From the NCBI RefSeq assembly GCF_014932895.1, contig NZ_JACYOF010000002.1:434001-498000 (forward strand): a stretch of 64,000 nt of DNA, read 5' to 3'. The first letter of the stretch is position 1. Each line of letters opens with the position of its first letter. Source of the DNA: Bacillus thuringiensis (GTDB lineage Bacteria; Bacillota; Bacilli; Bacillales; Bacillaceae_G). Shown piece after piece: positions 54,553 to 63,918 of the stretch. A program made the translations under genes and the position numbers. The notes under the pieces are model-generated. The model searched no databases, was not told where the DNA came from, and saw nothing but the letters and a program-made list of their open reading frames with translations.

Positions 54553-54935
54553 CGTTCTATGACTAAAGGAATTATTAAATATAAAGCATAAGCAATAACC
54601 ATCCAAATGGTAAATGATATGATTTGCTGTGAGGATAATTGTGAGAATATAATAGAATGGTTATATAAAATGTAAGAATCTAAAATTAAACCAATTGCTG
54701 TACCACTTATACTTAACTTAATAACTGCATATTTCGAGGAATCTAATTTTTGATATAACCACATTACAAAGTATAATGCGCTAGCTGTTCCTAACTCAAG
54801 AAAAGCTATTTTTAGAAAAAATTCATTTGATGTGTACTCTACTAAAACGGAAGAACCGAAGACAATAAAAAACGCTGAGGCAACAAACCAAATACCGACA
54901 GAAAACAAAATGGTAATCCATAATTTTTTATTCAC
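54537..54935 (-). CDS. Hypothetical membrane protein downstream of TetR
   Basis: About 132 residues with four membrane helices (ITILFSVGIWFVASAFFIVFG, FLELGTASALYFVMWLY, ISGTAIGLILDSYIL, FTIWMVIAYALYLIIPLVI). GTG 54935 has GGGAGGG seven bases upstream; ATG 54941 is too close. It overlaps the end of the TetR gene, so it is probably the regulated partner. Function unknown. Confidence 0.75.
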   Translation of the reverse strand: MNKKLWITILFSVGIWFVASAFFIVFGSSVLVEYTSNEFFLKIAFLELGTASALYFVMWLYQKLDSSKYAVIKLSISGTAIGLILDSYILYNHSIIFSQLSSQQIISFTIWMVIAYALYLIIPLVIERKKLL

Positions 54936-55512
54936 TACCATTCCCTCCCTTTTGCAATCTCATAAATGTTTCTAAAAGAAAAAACAAATCGTCATATATT
55001 CTTTCTGTAGAAAAAGATGGATTGAATAAAGCTTGCAATGCCAATCCGTCAATTAATGCATTACATAAAATGCTCCATGTTTCAGTTGAAATTTGAGATG
55101 TAATTGCACCTCCTACTTTTTTATCTAAAACCCTTTTTAATTCTTGATTTTCATAATGTAACAGTTCACCAATTTTATCTTTCATCGTATCATTTTGTAG
55201 CCCACTAGCTACTAATTGAAAAAACAAATGATGATACATTGAATCTTTCACGCATCTATTTTGGGCAGATTGTAAAGCCTTTTCTAGCTGTACATCCCTT
55301 CCTATTTGTTCCCAAGACGTTTTACAAAACGATTCAGTCACTTCAAGTAATAATTGATCCTTCGTTTTAAAATGATAATATACGGTTCCTTGTGTAACTT
55401 GAGCACTCTCTGCGACTGCTTTTAATGTCAACTTTTCCATCCCATGCTCTGCAATTACTTCTTTTGCTGCTTCTAGCAACTTCTGTTTGTTAACAACATT
55501 CGGTTTTGCCAC
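54928..55512 (-). CDS. TetR/AcrR family regulator
   Basis: A 194-residue protein with an N-terminal TetR HTH (ESAQVTQGTVYYHFKTKDQLL) and a helical ligand domain. GTG start follows GGTGGTGA. A 28-bp perfect dyad lies 15 bases upstream and is very likely its operator, implying self-repression of this two-gene operon. Confidence 0.92.
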   Translation of the reverse strand: MAKPNVVNKQKLLEAAKEVIAEHGMEKLTLKAVAESAQVTQGTVYYHFKTKDQLLLEVTESFCKTSWEQIGRDVQLEKALQSAQNRCVKDSMYHHLFFQLVASGLQNDTMKDKIGELLHYENQELKRVLDKKVGGAITSQISTETWSILCNALIDGLALQALFNPSFSTERIYDDLFFLLETFMRLQKGGNGSE

Positions 55513-55526
55513 TTATATCACCACCT

Positions 55527-55554
55527 TTTAAGTTAGTTGGCTAACTAACTTAAA
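55527..55554. promoter_or_regulatory. 28-bp perfect operator dyad for TetR
   Basis: TTTAAGTTAGTT-GGCT-AACTAACTTAAA is a 12-4-12 dyad just upstream of the TetR gene, with the internal repeat AGTT-AGTT typical of TetR-family sites. Confidence 0.85.
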
Positions 55555-55599
55555 TTATACAGAAAAATCAGATAAAACAAAAGAAAGAAAAGCCCAAAA

Positions 55600-55770
55600 T
55601 CAACTTTTCTTCCTTCTATTTTTACCTTTAGACTTCACTGTCACTGATTCGCAAGGTGTGTAATAAATTTGAGGTGTCGCCTTATCAACAAACATCATAA
55701 ACGTAATGAAGCCGATAATAAAGAAAATAAATAACGTTAACAAAATTGCGCCTATCGTTAAAAGTATCAT
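55600..55770 (-). CDS. Small membrane protein, 56 residues
   Basis: A short gene with GGTGGTG before ATG. The protein has one long membrane helix (residues ~2-27, ILLTLFIFFIIGFITFMMF) and a very basic tail ending KNRRKKS, so the tail is cytoplasmic if the positive-inside rule holds. Function unknown; it stands alone between the TetR operon and azlD. Confidence 0.65.
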   Translation of the reverse strand: MILLTIGAILLTLFIFFIIGFITFMMFVDKATPQIYYTPCESVTVKSKGKNRRKKS

Positions 55771-55832
55771 AACACCACCCCTATATATTTCATGTTATTA
55801 CACCATTCGCTATTATATGTGCGTAATCCTTT

Positions 55833-56144
55833 TTAGAAAAAGAAACGTAACAAAATAATCACAATCACTCCAGTTAATACTGTTCCTAATAAACTACGAG
55901 TATATATCGCAACAAGAAATGTTGGAATTGCTGCAATAAGGTAATCCCATTGCATCGTCTCGTGCATAAATAATACTTGTGCTAAAAGCGCTGCTAATAT
56001 CGCAATTGGTATGTAATTTAACCATTTTAAACCCCATTCTGGAATTTGTAGTTTGCTAAATACGAGTAGAGGTAAAATACGTGGTACGAGTGTGACAGCT
56101 CCTGCTGCAAGTAAAAGGAATAATACATCCAATCTCATTTCCAT
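55833..56144 (-). CDS. azlD: Branched-chain amino acid export protein, AzlD type
   Basis: A 103-residue membrane protein with three to four helices and the AzlD motif VTLVPRILPLLV. AzlD is the small partner of AzlC; the pair exports branched-chain amino acids or analogues (azaleucine). It overlaps azlC by ten bases. Confidence 0.9.
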   Translation of the reverse strand: MEMRLDVLFLLLAAGAVTLVPRILPLLVFSKLQIPEWGLKWLNYIPIAILAALLAQVLFMHETMQWDYLIAAIPTFLVAIYTRSLLGTVLTGVIVIILLRFFF

Positions 56145-56863
56145 TTTTCAATCACCACTCCAATCGTTGCAGCTAATAATGTGGCAATAATAACTGCTAT
56201 ACTATCTGGCATAAATAAGTGTGAAACATATGCAATAATAATTGCTACAATTGCAACACTCAGGTGAATTGCTAGTTTCGGTTTACTACTTATTAGCTGA
56301 AGAACAAATAATCCGATAAACATCGCTGGTAATGCATAATCCATCCCGTACGTATGAGGATCTGGTATCCACTCACCAAATAGCCCGCCAATAATTGTAG
56401 CAATAATCCAATTTAAATAGGCGGTTACATTTAGCCCGATCATCCATTTCTCACCTAAATAGCCTTTTTGCGCTGCTTGCTGCACTGCGACTCCGAATGT
56501 TTCATCTGTAATTTGCGAACCGATGATTAAGTTTTTAAATAGAGGAATTTTCGTAAAATACGGCGCAAGCGCAGCACTCATTAATAAGTGACGTAAATTA
56601 ACAAAGAAAACGGTAAAAATAATTGCCGAGGCAGGAGCACCTGCTGCATACATACCTGCTAATATAAACTGAGCAGAACCTGCATAAATTAAAGTAGACA
56701 TAAAAGCAATTTCTATAATTGAGAAACCAGCTGTTTTTGCAATCACACCTGCTGCTATACCGATGCTCAAATATCCAAATACAGTTGGTAAACAATCCTT
56801 TACACCTTGCTGAAATGTATCATCGCTCTGCAGTGTCATATGTGCTTGAGCTTTATTCACCAT
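56135..56863 (-). CDS. azlC: Branched-chain amino acid export permease, AzlC type
   Basis: A 242-residue permease with the AzlC pattern (FQQGVKDCLPTVFGYLSIGIA, key part GYLSIGIAAG; FVNLRHLLMSAALAPYF; DETFGVA). It forms the exporter with AzlD. It overlaps the upstream TrmB-like gene by 11 bases, so all three are one operon. Start ATG follows GGAGGGGG. Confidence 0.92.
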   Translation of the reverse strand: MVNKAQAHMTLQSDDTFQQGVKDCLPTVFGYLSIGIAAGVIAKTAGFSIIEIAFMSTLIYAGSAQFILAGMYAAGAPASAIIFTVFFVNLRHLLMSAALAPYFTKIPLFKNLIIGSQITDETFGVAVQQAAQKGYLGEKWMIGLNVTAYLNWIIATIIGGLFGEWIPDPHTYGMDYALPAMFIGLFVLQLISSKPKLAIHLSVAIVAIIIAYVSHLFMPDSIAVIIATLLAATIGVVIEKWK

Positions 56864-57689
56864 TTTCCCCCTCCATTTCTTCCATACTACGTTTTCCTGT
56901 TACGACATGAACCAAATCTATATTTTCACGCCATAACGTATCTAATTTGTCAGCTCCGAATTCCTTCGTAATCTCTTCTACCATAATATCGTGCCGAACA
57001 TACTCTGTAGCAACGAGAACTAAAGCTGGATCGTACGTTGTAACGGCCCATGAAGTGCTATCATTTGAGAAGTTAGCAATTAATACTTCTTCTCCATCAC
57101 GTGCGATAACAGTTAAATGACCACCCATTCGCTTTTCAACAACGTGAGGCATCATATAATTATGATGGAATGTCGCTCCTATTTTCGTTTCCGGAGCGCC
57201 AAATAAGATTGAAAATATATGTACCCCTTCCTCTTCTTTTCTATGAATTAACGACTCAATCTCATGCACTTGATCTTCCCACACAGAAACCCATAACTCT
57301 TCCTTTGCTCTACTAATTATATTGCATATTTCTTTCAAAACACGATCATTTGAGCGAATATGCGAAATTACATCAATTTGTCGCTCCTGTTCTAAACAAT
57401 TTAATTTCTGATCTAAAAATTCAAAAGACTTTTCAAAGTCTTTTCGCATTCGATCCATTAATTCCGTAGCTGGTACTGGTACATATTTCACTGGTTCAGA
57501 AGGAACAATATGCACCGCTCCTTTATCCATCAACTTACCAAGTACCTCGTAAATCATGGAACGAGGTACGCCTGTTTGTTTACTCACTTCATACCCTGTT
57601 GCTGGGAAATGCTTTAATAAACCTATATACGCTTTACATTCATATTGAGAAAACCCTAACTTTTGTAACTCCTTTATAATTTCATCCAT
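56853..57689 (-). CDS. TrmB family transcriptional regulator
   Basis: A 278-residue protein: N-terminal winged HTH (FSQYECKAYIGLLKHFPATGYEV, VPRSMIYEVLGKLMDKG), a coiled segment and a C-terminal PLD-like ligand domain. It leads the operon with azlC and azlD and probably controls amino-acid export. Start at 57689 is ATG with GAGGGATT upstream. Confidence 0.9.
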   Translation of the reverse strand: MDEIIKELQKLGFSQYECKAYIGLLKHFPATGYEVSKQTGVPRSMIYEVLGKLMDKGAVHIVPSEPVKYVPVPATELMDRMRKDFEKSFEFLDQKLNCLEQERQIDVISHIRSNDRVLKEICNIISRAKEELWVSVWEDQVHEIESLIHRKEEEGVHIFSILFGAPETKIGATFHHNYMMPHVVEKRMGGHLTVIARDGEEVLIANFSNDSTSWAVTTYDPALVLVATEYVRHDIMVEEITKEFGADKLDTLWRENIDLVHVVTGKRSMEEMEGENGE

Positions 57690-57794
57690 CGATAATCCCT
57701 CACCATCGATTTTTCAGTAGTAGTTATTTTTATACCTACTAATATAAAAAAGAACCACTCAACAGTCAACTGATAATTCAGAAATTTAAAACAG

Positions 57795-57822
57795 ATAAAA
57801 GACTCCCAGTAGCGGGAGTCCC
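57795..57822 (-). terminator. Terminator after flgG, end of the flagellar run
   Basis: GACTCCC-N6-GGGAGTC followed in minus-strand RNA by TTTT lies directly after the flgG stop codon. Confidence 0.87.
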
Positions 57823-58632
57823 TTATCTCAATATTTCATTTGCTTCTTTTTCATAAATTTTATCAAATGAAGTCATAATGCGCTGTGACGCTTGAATCAT
57901 CTTTTGACTCGTCATAAGATCTGCCATCTCTTTCGTCATATCTACATTTGAATTTTCTAGCATATGATTTTTCACAATCCCTGTTCCGTTCGGTAAATCA
58001 GCAATATTTCCTTCTGCTAGTGTAAAACTTTTATTTTCACGTTGCACAAGACGCGCATTTGTTTCTGCATCTACTGTCTTTGTTTGCAACTGTGCAATTA
58101 CGATTCTCTTAATATCTGGTTTTTGCAAAGTTCCATCGTTAACTTCTCTATAAATTTCACCATTATTAGATACGAAGAACTCAACATTTTCAGGAATACG
58201 AATACGTTCATTGTTTATATCCATAACATATGCACCTGAAGATGTTTGTAAATAACGATCACTATTTAAAGTAAAACTACCGTCTCTCGTTAAAAACGTT
58301 TCATCATTTTTAGATGTAACGAAAAATGATGATGTGCCAGCCGCACCGTCATCTAAAAAGAAATCTGTAGCACTATTTGTCATTTGCACATTTCCTTGCG
58401 CTAAGTTCACATGCGTCGCGGCGGGTACTACAGCGTAATCGACCTTACCGATATTTGTCACAGCCCCATCTCCGCGGCGATATGTATCTTGTACATCAAA
58501 TACTTTGGAAGTCATATTTTCTGCTTTAAATCCTGTCGTTTGGGCATTTGCAACGTTATTCGAATGGACATTAATACGCTGCATATAATTCATCATACCC
58601 ATAGAACCTATATAAAGACCGTTCATACTCAT
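57823..58632 (-). CDS. flgG: Flagellar hook-basal body rod protein FlgG
   Basis: A 269-residue rod protein with the N-terminal heptad region and the signature NNVANAQTTGFKAE, and the C-terminal motif NSNVDMTKEMADLM ... SQKMIQASQRIM. It forms the distal rod outside the membrane. Last gene of the block fliQ-fliR-flhB-flhA-flhF-flgG. The start ATG is separated from the GAGGTG site by a 22-base perfect hairpin (see 58635). Confidence 0.92.
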   Translation of the reverse strand: MSMNGLYIGSMGMMNYMQRINVHSNNVANAQTTGFKAENMTSKVFDVQDTYRRGDGAVTNIGKVDYAVVPAATHVNLAQGNVQMTNSATDFFLDDGAAGTSSFFVTSKNDETFLTRDGSFTLNSDRYLQTSSGAYVMDINNERIRIPENVEFFVSNNGEIYREVNDGTLQKPDIKRIVIAQLQTKTVDAETNARLVQRENKSFTLAEGNIADLPNGTGIVKNHMLENSNVDMTKEMADLMTSQKMIQASQRIMTSFDKIYEKEANEILR

Positions 58633-58634
58633 TT

Positions 58635-58656
58635 GAATAAGGCAATCGCCTTATTC
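58635..58656 (-). promoter_or_regulatory. Hairpin between Shine-Dalgarno and start codon of flgG
   Basis: GAATAAGGC-GATT-GCCTTATTC is a perfect 9-4-9 hairpin that ends two bases before the flgG ATG. GAGGTGAA lies on its far side. Unfolded, the ribosome site is 26 bases from the start, too far; folded, the gap is about four bases. No T-run follows, so it is not an ordinary terminator. It may tune flgG translation. Confidence 0.7.
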
Positions 58657-58669
58657 TTCACCTCTTTTC

Positions 58670-59980
58670 TTACGATGTTTGTAACATTTGTTTTGCTAAA
58701 TGTTCAGCTGTAGCGATATGTATATGTTGTTTTACGTCTTGTCCGTCTGTCATTAATACAATTGGAGCTGATGATACTGCTGGAATTTTCAACAATTCAC
58801 CACTACTTGCTGTTTCATCAAATTTCGTAAACACGATACCATCTATATGAATATCTTTAAAGTTCGTAATAATCTCAATCATATCTTTACTCTTCATAGA
58901 AGCTGATAACGTTAAACAAATATAGTCTGGTTCTACTTGTCCCATCGTTTCAATCATTTCTTCCACTGTATCTGACGTACGATAATTTTTTCCGGCTGTA
59001 TCAATTAAAATATAATCGACGCACGCTTCTTCCTTAAAATAAGTGAGCGCTCTCGTCATTGCCGCCTCATCACGGACAGCAATTACTTCAGATCCAATCG
59101 TCTTTACATAATCTTGCAGTTGTTGTACGGTCCCAATGCGAGAGTGATCTGTCGTAATAAAACCAACCGTTTTTTTCTTACCGTGAAACTGCCATGCCAT
59201 TTTCGCAAGTGTCGTCGTTTTTCCAACGCCAGTTGGACCGATTAATGCAATTGTTTGCACTTCTTTTTCAAAGACGTTTTCCGTATTGAAATGAGATCTC
59301 ATATCTTCCAATATGTATCCGATGACTTCCTCTTCTGTAATCATCGTTGCGTTCTCAAACTTCACTTTTAACTTTTCAGTATATGCATGAATGAAATATT
59401 GTTCCACATCGTTTTGTTCTAACAACCGAATCACTTTTTGAATAATAAACGGTACAGATTGTTGCTTTTCTTTTTTTACAACTACTTCTTCTTTCTTAAC
59501 CGGAATGACTTGTTTCACAACCTGTTGCATTTTCGTTACTTCCGCCTCTTCCGTCTGTTTCACTACGACAATGCCTTTTTCAAACAGTTTTAAGAGTTTC
59601 TCTTTTTTTCTTTCCCATTCTTCACTATTCCCTGTTTGCATCGCCGCATACGGCATAGTAGTCGTTACGTTTTCTAAATTGTGTAGTACCGACTGAATTC
59701 CATTCGCCTTCACAATTTCTTCTGAAGGATCACTTACAACATCCATTAATTGTTCATGAAATTGAGCTGTCCCTTCATTCACTTCTTTCTGATTCTCCTC
59801 AGGAAAAGCCACTAACATCTCATAATCCTTTTTCCAAAAAAACGGGATGTTTCGTTTTACACTCTCATCAACAACGTAGTAATAATCTGTACCATATTGG
59901 TCAAATAACTTTCGATACAATTCATTTTTCGAAGCTGCTTTTATTCGCATTAACGCTTCTTTTTTTTCTGTACTTTCCAT
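58670..59980 (-). CDS. flhF: Flagellar biosynthesis GTPase FlhF
   Basis: A 436-residue SRP-family GTPase with a basic N-terminal region, then the NG domain: G1 GPTGVGKTTTLAK, G3 DTAGKNYR, G4 TKFDET. FlhF places flagella and helps start assembly. The partner gene flhG, usual in Bacillus, does not follow; flgG comes next. Start ATG follows GGGGGTGAAGTA. Confidence 0.94.
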   Translation of the reverse strand: MESTEKKEALMRIKAASKNELYRKLFDQYGTDYYYVVDESVKRNIPFFWKKDYEMLVAFPEENQKEVNEGTAQFHEQLMDVVSDPSEEIVKANGIQSVLHNLENVTTTMPYAAMQTGNSEEWERKKEKLLKLFEKGIVVVKQTEEAEVTKMQQVVKQVIPVKKEEVVVKKEKQQSVPFIIQKVIRLLEQNDVEQYFIHAYTEKLKVKFENATMITEEEVIGYILEDMRSHFNTENVFEKEVQTIALIGPTGVGKTTTLAKMAWQFHGKKKTVGFITTDHSRIGTVQQLQDYVKTIGSEVIAVRDEAAMTRALTYFKEEACVDYILIDTAGKNYRTSDTVEEMIETMGQVEPDYICLTLSASMKSKDMIEIITNFKDIHIDGIVFTKFDETASSGELLKIPAVSSAPIVLMTDGQDVKQHIHIATAEHLAKQMLQTS

Positions 59981-59994
59981 TACTTCACCCCCTA

Positions 59995-62061
59995 CTATTC
60001 AACGTAAGCAATTTGATCTACAACAATTTCTGGTGCTAATTCGCTAATACAAAGCACTTGTGCTTCTATTTGATAACGTTCTAGCAGTCTTACAATCGCA
60101 AATCTGAAATCTTTTCTTCGCGTTAATAACACTGGTTCTCTTCCCATTAAACGAGCTTGTTTAAATACGCGTTGTACTTGCTCAACGACACGCGTTTCTA
60201 AATCTAAATCCCAGTTTAATAAGTAACCTTGATACGAATTGTTCACTACATCCGCATCTAACTCGATTGAATCAGAGAAAAGTGCAGCATAAATTTTTCC
60301 GTCAGGATTTTTCGCATGTTCACAAATAACTTTTGAAATACATTCACGAACGAATGATGTTACACCATCCACATGATTTTGATAAACTTCTTTTCCGTCA
60401 ATAATACCTTCAATAATCGTTGGTAAATCACGGATCGAAATTCCTTCTTTTAAAAGTTGTTTAATAACGTTTTGAACGAGTGATAAATCAATTTCTTTTT
60501 TCTTAATCTCTTCTAATAGAACGCCATTATCATTTTCAAGAGAATTGATTAAGTCTTTCACATGTTGACGCTGAATTAACTCGTGAAGATTACGTCTAAT
60601 AACAACATCTAAATGTGTAATTAATATGCTAAGTGGCTCTAACACTTGATAACCTTTCATTTGTGCATCTTGCACCATATGCTCTAAAATCCAATATCCA
60701 TCTTCACCAAAAATTGGATCCTTCGCCGGTTCTGCATCTAAATCAGCCATTACGTTCGGTGTTTTCAGCGCTAATAAATAACCTGATTTTAAAACACCTT
60801 CAGCTGCCTTCGCACCTTTAATACGAATAATGTAACGTCCACGTGGTCTAAAACTCGTATTATCTTTAAAGTTAATACCAGGAACGTTAATACCAAGGTC
60901 GGTAATAATCGACTTCCTCATCAGAACAACTTTATCACGAGCTGTTTCCCCGTTAATTTTTTGCTTTACAAGTGCCGCTAAATCTAAGCCAAGTTCTACA
61001 ATAATCGGATATTTATCTGTAAAGACTCCGAATGAATCTTCTACTTGCTGCAATTGCTCATCGTCGCCTTGAATCATTTCTAATTCTTTTTGAAGCTCGT
61101 CTTCTTTTTCTTTCTTTATTCGCTTTTTATTACGAATTCCTAAGAAAATAATTGTTCCACCAACGAGAGCAAACGGTAGAAATGGTAGCGGAGTAAAAAT
61201 ACCCATTGCGATAAATAAACCACCAAGCGCATATACAACAACTTCATGCGCTAATAACTCTTTAAAGATTCCTTCAGTTACTGTATCAGGTGATCCGTCA
61301 AATACACGTGTTACGATAATACCAGTTGAAATCGCAAGCATTAACGAACCAATTTGGTTTACGATTCCGTCACCGACCGTTAACTGTGTATAATGAAGAG
61401 CTGCTTGTCCAAAAGTCATTCCTTGCTGCATCATTCCGACAATTAAACCGAAAATGATGTTTACGAATAAAATGACAATCCCGAAAATAACGTCCCCTTT
61501 AATGAACTTTCCGGCACCATCCATCGCTCCGTAAAACTCTGTTTCCATATTTAACTTCTTTCGTTTTGCCTGTGCATCTTTTTCTGTAATAATACGCTGA
61601 TTTAAATCGGCATCGATAGACATTTGTTTCCCTGGTAAAGAATCAAGTGTAAAACGAGCGGCAACTTCAGCTGTACGAGACGCACCGTTTGCAACGATAA
61701 ACTGGAATATAATTAATACTGTAAAAATAACGATACCAATTAATAAGTTCCCGCCAATTACGAACTGGCCGAACTCTTCAATAACATGACCGGCATTTCC
61801 GTCTGTCAAAATCGCTCGCGTCGTCGAAACGTTAATCGATACGCGGAAAATCCCGATTAATAACAACATCGTCGGAAATGACTTTAATTCATCCCACTCG
61901 TTAATACTTGTAGCTCGCATATAAATAAGTACTGACATACTTAATAGAAAAACGATAATGATATCAAGTATAAATGGTGGAAGTGGAATTAAGAGCGCCA
62001 CTACGAATGACGCTGCTAAAAAGATAGAAAAATAGGTTCTTGCAGAATCTATCTTAAACAA
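59995..62061 (-). CDS. flhA: Flagellar type III export membrane protein FlhA
   Basis: About 688 residues: eight N-terminal membrane helices (to ~320), the conserved loop RFTLDSLPGKQMSIDADLN (FHIPEP motif), and a large cytoplasmic domain that binds export substrates. The start is placed at TTG 62061 (MFKIDS): GGAGGAG lies six bases upstream, while TTG 62076 overlaps that site. Essential part of the export gate. Confidence 0.95.
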   Translation of the reverse strand: MFKIDSARTYFSIFLAASFVVALLIPLPPFILDIIIVFLLSMSVLIYMRATSINEWDELKSFPTMLLLIGIFRVSINVSTTRAILTDGNAGHVIEEFGQFVIGGNLLIGIVIFTVLIIFQFIVANGASRTAEVAARFTLDSLPGKQMSIDADLNQRIITEKDAQAKRKKLNMETEFYGAMDGAGKFIKGDVIFGIVILFVNIIFGLIVGMMQQGMTFGQAALHYTQLTVGDGIVNQIGSLMLAISTGIIVTRVFDGSPDTVTEGIFKELLAHEVVVYALGGLFIAMGIFTPLPFLPFALVGGTIIFLGIRNKKRIKKEKEDELQKELEMIQGDDEQLQQVEDSFGVFTDKYPIIVELGLDLAALVKQKINGETARDKVVLMRKSIITDLGINVPGINFKDNTSFRPRGRYIIRIKGAKAAEGVLKSGYLLALKTPNVMADLDAEPAKDPIFGEDGYWILEHMVQDAQMKGYQVLEPLSILITHLDVVIRRNLHELIQRQHVKDLINSLENDNGVLLEEIKKKEIDLSLVQNVIKQLLKEGISIRDLPTIIEGIIDGKEVYQNHVDGVTSFVRECISKVICEHAKNPDGKIYAALFSDSIELDADVVNNSYQGYLLNWDLDLETRVVEQVQRVFKQARLMGREPVLLTRRKDFRFAIVRLLERYQIEAQVLCISELAPEIVVDQIAYVE

Positions 62062-62084
62062 AGAGATCTCCTCCAAACGCGCTA

Positions 62085-63131
62085 TTACACTTCAAGTTCA
62101 TTCGTTTGAATTAAATAGCGCATAACTTCAATTACAGCTACGTATAAATCTTCTGGAATCGCCTCATCTTCCTCGACTTGATAATATAAAGAACGAGCAA
62201 GTGGACGGTTTTCCACCATTGGTATTTCTTGTTCACGGGCAAGCGTTCGTATGTATAATGCGAGCTCGTCTTCCCCTTTTGCAACGACAATTGGCGCCGC
62301 ATCAACATGTTTATTGTAACGAAGCACAACCGAAATGTGCGTCGGGTTATTCACAATAAACGTTGCACCATCCATCTTCTTCGCAATTGTCCCTTGTAAG
62401 ATGGCATGCATAAAGTTTTTTCGTTTCCCCTTTACTTGCGGGTCCCCTTCATTATCTTTATGCTCTTGTTTTACTTCTTCTTTTTTCATTTTAATATCTT
62501 GTTCGTACTCCCATTTTTGATAAATGAAATCAATAATCGAAAGGACAATTAAAATAATTAAAATAGCTAAAAAGATAAATTTAATTTGCCTAATAATTTC
62601 AGTAAGTGACGCTGTCCAGTTAAATCCAATCATACTAACAATCTTCTCTAAATTCTTTTTAAAGAGAACGTAAGCAACATAACCGATTAATCCCATATAA
62701 AATAATGATTTCAAAATATCTACTAAACTTTTACGACTAAATAGTCTCGTAAAATAGTTTTTCGGATTAATACGTGATGCTTTCGGCTTTATTACTTTAG
62801 AAGAAAATAAGAAACCGACTTGAATCATATAATTGAATAAATGAAAAGCGTATACGAGTATTAATATCGGAGCCGATACTTTTAGTAGTAAAATCCCCAT
62901 TAAATAAAAATACTCAGTCGAATCTGTATTTTTTCCGATTTGATCAAACAGCACCGCTACAGAATTGGCAATCTCATAACCGAGCCAATCTCCGAAAAAG
63001 TAAACGACAACTGCTAATACGAGTATGGAAAATAAATTATTTAAATCTTTACTACGGGCGATATTCCCTTCTTCACGCGATTTTTTACGCTTCTGCGGGG
63101 TGGCCTTTTCTGTTTTATTATCCTTTGCCAT
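62085..63131 (-). CDS. flhB: Flagellar export protein FlhB
   Basis: A 348-residue protein with four membrane helices and a C-terminal cytoplasmic domain carrying the self-cleaving NPTH motif (VNNPTHISV). Cleavage switches export from hook to filament subunits. Start ATG follows GGGGGAC. It lies between fliR and flhA as in other Bacillus motility operons. Confidence 0.95.
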   Translation of the reverse strand: MAKDNKTEKATPQKRKKSREEGNIARSKDLNNLFSILVLAVVVYFFGDWLGYEIANSVAVLFDQIGKNTDSTEYFYLMGILLLKVSAPILILVYAFHLFNYMIQVGFLFSSKVIKPKASRINPKNYFTRLFSRKSLVDILKSLFYMGLIGYVAYVLFKKNLEKIVSMIGFNWTASLTEIIRQIKFIFLAILIILIVLSIIDFIYQKWEYEQDIKMKKEEVKQEHKDNEGDPQVKGKRKNFMHAILQGTIAKKMDGATFIVNNPTHISVVLRYNKHVDAAPIVVAKGEDELALYIRTLAREQEIPMVENRPLARSLYYQVEEDEAIPEDLYVAVIEVMRYLIQTNELEV

Positions 63132-63141
63132 GCGCGTCCCC

Positions 63142-63903
63142 CTACTTCGTTAAGAAAAAGTTAAATAGTTTCGTATATTCCTCAAGCAATACATCCGTCA
63201 TATTTTTAAACACATAACCGAGCATCGGTACACTCATCGCAATAAACAAAATACCACATGTAATTTTAATCACGTACGCATTCATAAAAACGTTTAATTG
63301 CGGGGCATTTTTCGCGATTAAAATAAGGACGAAATTAATAATGAATAAGCTTCCCATAAGCGGAAGAGCGATTTCAACCGCTGATGTAATTGCAAATAAT
63401 AACGTGGCGAGTAAACTATCTAAAAAACTCGTCGTCAGCAATTTTGAAATCGCCTCTGTATATTGAAACGACTTTAAAATCGTGGCAACGAAATAATTAA
63501 TGCCGCCAAGTGAAATAAAAATAATGAGAAAGAACATATCAAATAATGTCGCTAGTAAAGTAGACTGTGATCCTGCGTTCACATCAAACAAACTTGCCTG
63601 TGATAAACCGATATCAAAGTCTAAAATATGCCCAGCCATTTTCGGAATGTTCCACAGCATTTCTACAATTTTTGAAAGGGATAACCCAATTACAATTTGC
63701 GTTCCCGCATATGCTGCGACGTCCCAAACTGTCTTGATATGCGAAACATCAACTTGATCGGCAACTGTAATGGAAAGGCCAAGCCCAAATGTAACCTTTG
63801 CCATCGCTGGAATCGATCGCCCTGAAAAGAACGGTAAAAAATATAAAAATGAAGTAATGCGGCAAAACGCAAAAAACGTTGCCGCCCATAATTCCATATT
63901 CAT
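63142..63903 (-). CDS. fliR: Flagellar export protein FliR
   Basis: A 253-residue membrane protein with about six helices and FliR features (SIPAMAKVTFGLGLS, LPLMGSLFIINFVLILIAKNAPQLNVF with the conserved core NAPQLNVF). Forms the export gate with FliP and FliQ. It follows fliQ by 15 bases. Confidence 0.94.
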   Translation of the reverse strand: MNMELWAATFFAFCRITSFLYFLPFFSGRSIPAMAKVTFGLGLSITVADQVDVSHIKTVWDVAAYAGTQIVIGLSLSKIVEMLWNIPKMAGHILDFDIGLSQASLFDVNAGSQSTLLATLFDMFFLIIFISLGGINYFVATILKSFQYTEAISKLLTTSFLDSLLATLLFAITSAVEIALPLMGSLFIINFVLILIAKNAPQLNVFMNAYVIKITCGILFIAMSVPMLGYVFKNMTDVLLEEYTKLFNFFLTK

Positions 63904-63918
63904 TTCAGTTCACCTATC

